Part shown: positions 5,780 to 6,873 of the stretch, one piece after another
Layout of the letters: each line of letters starts with the position of its first letter
Position numbering within the stretch: position 1 is the stretch's first letter
Source of the DNA: Planctomycetota bacterium
GTDB taxonomy: Bacteria; Planctomycetota; PUPC01; DSUN01
Reading direction: 5' to 3'
DNA: 6,873 nt
Assembly (NCBI GenBank): GCA_016872875.1
Contig: VGYW01000438.1
Span: forward strand, 1 to 6,873
Made by a program: the position numbers and the translations under genes
Notes under the pieces: model-generated
Databases searched by the model: none
What the model saw: only the letters and a program-made list of their open reading frames with translations
Told to the model about the DNA's origin: nothing

Positions 5780-6873
5780 ATGATGCGCAAGAGGGGACTT
5801 AGCTGGGTTGCCGTGTTCGCACTGGCCGTGGTCTGGCTTGGCGCGAGGGCCAGCGCTGAGACGATCACGATTGAGGGAGTGACGGCCAGCCCCGCGAGCG
5901 TGGCGAAGTACGCCAAGGTCGAGCTCGCCGTAGCCATGTCCAACGTGGCGGCGACGCAGCCGTACGAGCCCGACCCCGCCTACGGCGGACTCGACCTCTC
6001 GGCCACGTTCACCAGCCCATCCAGCGCGGCATGGAACCTCAAGGGCTTCTACGATGGGGCCAACTGGCTCGTCCGCTTCGCGCCCAACCAGACGGGCACC
6101 TGGAACTATGCCGTCACTGCCACGGACCCCTCCGGCACGTCGAACACCGCGACCGGCACGTTCGAGTGCGTCGCGTCTGGGTATCCCGGCTGGGCGCGGA
6201 TAGACGGGAAGTGCCTGCGCTTCAGCGAGGGACAGGTGGTGTTCGGGGTGGGCCACAACACCGGCTGGCAGGACGGCCCCGATGGGGTCGAGCAGCCGTC
6301 GCTGGCGAGCATGGCGGCGAAGGGGGAGAACCTGTTGAGCTTCTGGCTTGCCGCGCCCTGGGACAAGCCTAGCTGGGGGCCTGAGCGGGAGCGCCGCGCG
6401 CCCATCGAGAACATCGAGGGCGGCATCGGCAACTACAACCAGGCCGCCTGCACCTACCTGGATGGCGTGGTGGAGCGCGCCGAGGCCGCAGGCGTTTGCC
6501 TCCTCCCCACCATCTGGTCCCACGGCCAGCTCCGCGGCGCCGGCCATCCCTGGGGCACGGGCTGGTGGGACAACAACGCCTACAGCACGGTATGCACCGC
6601 GGCGGACTTCTTCAACACGAACGGCACGGCGCAGTGGCGCTACCAGAGGAGCTTCTACCGCTACCTGATCGCCCGCTGGGGCTACAGCCGCGCCATCGCC
6701 GGCTTCGTGGCCATCTGCGAGATTGACGGCACGAGCGGCTGGCTCGCCAACCAGGCCCAGGCCCTCGCCTGGTGCGCCGCCGTCCGCGACTACTTCCGGG
6801 CCAACGACCCCTTCCGCACCAACGCCTCAGCCAAAACGCCCGTCGCCGGCACGAAGCTCAACTCGGCCTCCTG
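5780..6873 (+). CDS. Secreted DUF5060-type glycoside hydrolase, N-terminal part (runs off window)
   Basis: The frame stays open from ATG 5780 to the window end (364 codons), so the C-terminus is missing. Residues 1-26 are a Sec signal peptide: MMRKRG, a hydrophobic core (LSWVAVFALAVVWLG) and cleavage after ASA. Residues about 29-131 resemble the Ig-like DUF5060 domain, with the typical 'KGFYDGANWLVRFAPNQTGTW' (88-108; compare FYDG...W.VRF.P...G.W). 'GWARIDGKCLRF' (137-148) then leads into a TIM-barrel glycosidase domain of the DUF4038/GH5-like superfamily, including VFGVGHNTGW (154-163), PTIWSHG (243-249) and FVAICEIDGTSGW. E314 in that last motif is the candidate acid/base, but the residue before it is Cys instead of the usual Asn of clan A enzymes. 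The likely role is extracellular or periplasmic hydrolysis of a plant or algal polysaccharide. A consensus-like promoter and strong RBS precede it, so it starts its own transcript. The exact family and substrate remain open. Confidence 0.85.
   Translation, partial: MMRKRGLSWVAVFALAVVWLGARASAETITIEGVTASPASVAKYAKVELAVAMSNVAATQPYEPDPAYGGLDLSATFTSPSSAAWNLKGFYDGANWLVRFAPNQTGTWNYAVTATDPSGTSNTATGTFECVASGYPGWARIDGKCLRFSEGQVVFGVGHNTGWQDGPDGVEQPSLASMAAKGENLLSFWLAAPWDKPSWGPERERRAPIENIEGGIGNYNQAACTYLDGVVERAEAAGVCLLPTIWSHGQLRGAGHPWGTGWWDNNAYSTVCTAADFFNTNGTAQWRYQRSFYRYLIARWGYSRAIAGFVAICEIDGTSGWLANQAQALAWCAAVRDYFRANDPFRTNASAKTPVAGTKLNSAS

Noticed and set aside
5594..6547. A 317-codon minus-strand open frame opposite the glycosidase
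   Set aside because: The plus strand has promoter, RBS, signal peptide and domain matches, and the minus frame also runs into the HEAT gene region without protein-like motifs.

Overview
The window is very GC-rich (AT-rich stretches are confined to two short intergenic spots) and carries no rRNA, tRNA or CRISPR array that I can see. The gene set suggests a member of the Planctomycetota/Verrucomicrobiota/Lentisphaerota group, probably a planctomycete-like carbohydrate degrader: a PQQ-type beta-propeller protein, a Tat-exported sugar-phosphate-isomerase-like TIM barrel, an MFS sugar/organic-acid type transporter, a DUF5060-type secreted glycosidase, and HEAT-repeat and MraY genes. The lineage is an inference from family content and composition; no marker gene in the window proves it.

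Layout. Positions 1-342 (+) hold the C-terminus of a beta-propeller protein. A 278-base spacer with GC hairpins follows. Positions 621-1529 (+) encode a Tat-signal TIM-barrel protein of the AP-endonuclease-2 / sugar phosphate isomerase-epimerase family, and 1661-2974 (+) an MFS transporter. The 131-base gap between these two is largely filled by a long imperfect inverted repeat. Positions 2975-3637 lack an intact gene but contain a frameshifted remnant of a helix-turn-helix protein (minus strand) and two copies of a CG-rich palindromic repeat 150 bases apart. On the minus strand, a HEAT-repeat protein (about 5720-4791) is followed by mraY (4738-3638); the 52-base gap is filled with tandem heptamers ending two bases before the mraY start codon. 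A divergent promoter region at about 5650-5740 separates this pair from a secreted glycoside hydrolase (5780 onward, +) that runs off the window end.

How the genes may work together. The first three plus-strand genes look like a carbohydrate uptake/processing group, although the palindromic spacer may separate isomerase and transporter expression. The last gene is a secreted polysaccharide-active enzyme with a clear sigma70-like promoter and strong ribosome binding site. MraY makes lipid I for peptidoglycan; no other cell-wall gene lies in the window, and its HEAT-repeat neighbour probably shares its transcript. I see no convincing new multi-gene system. The most unusual material is in the spacers: three different repeat or palindrome types and a decayed coding remnant.
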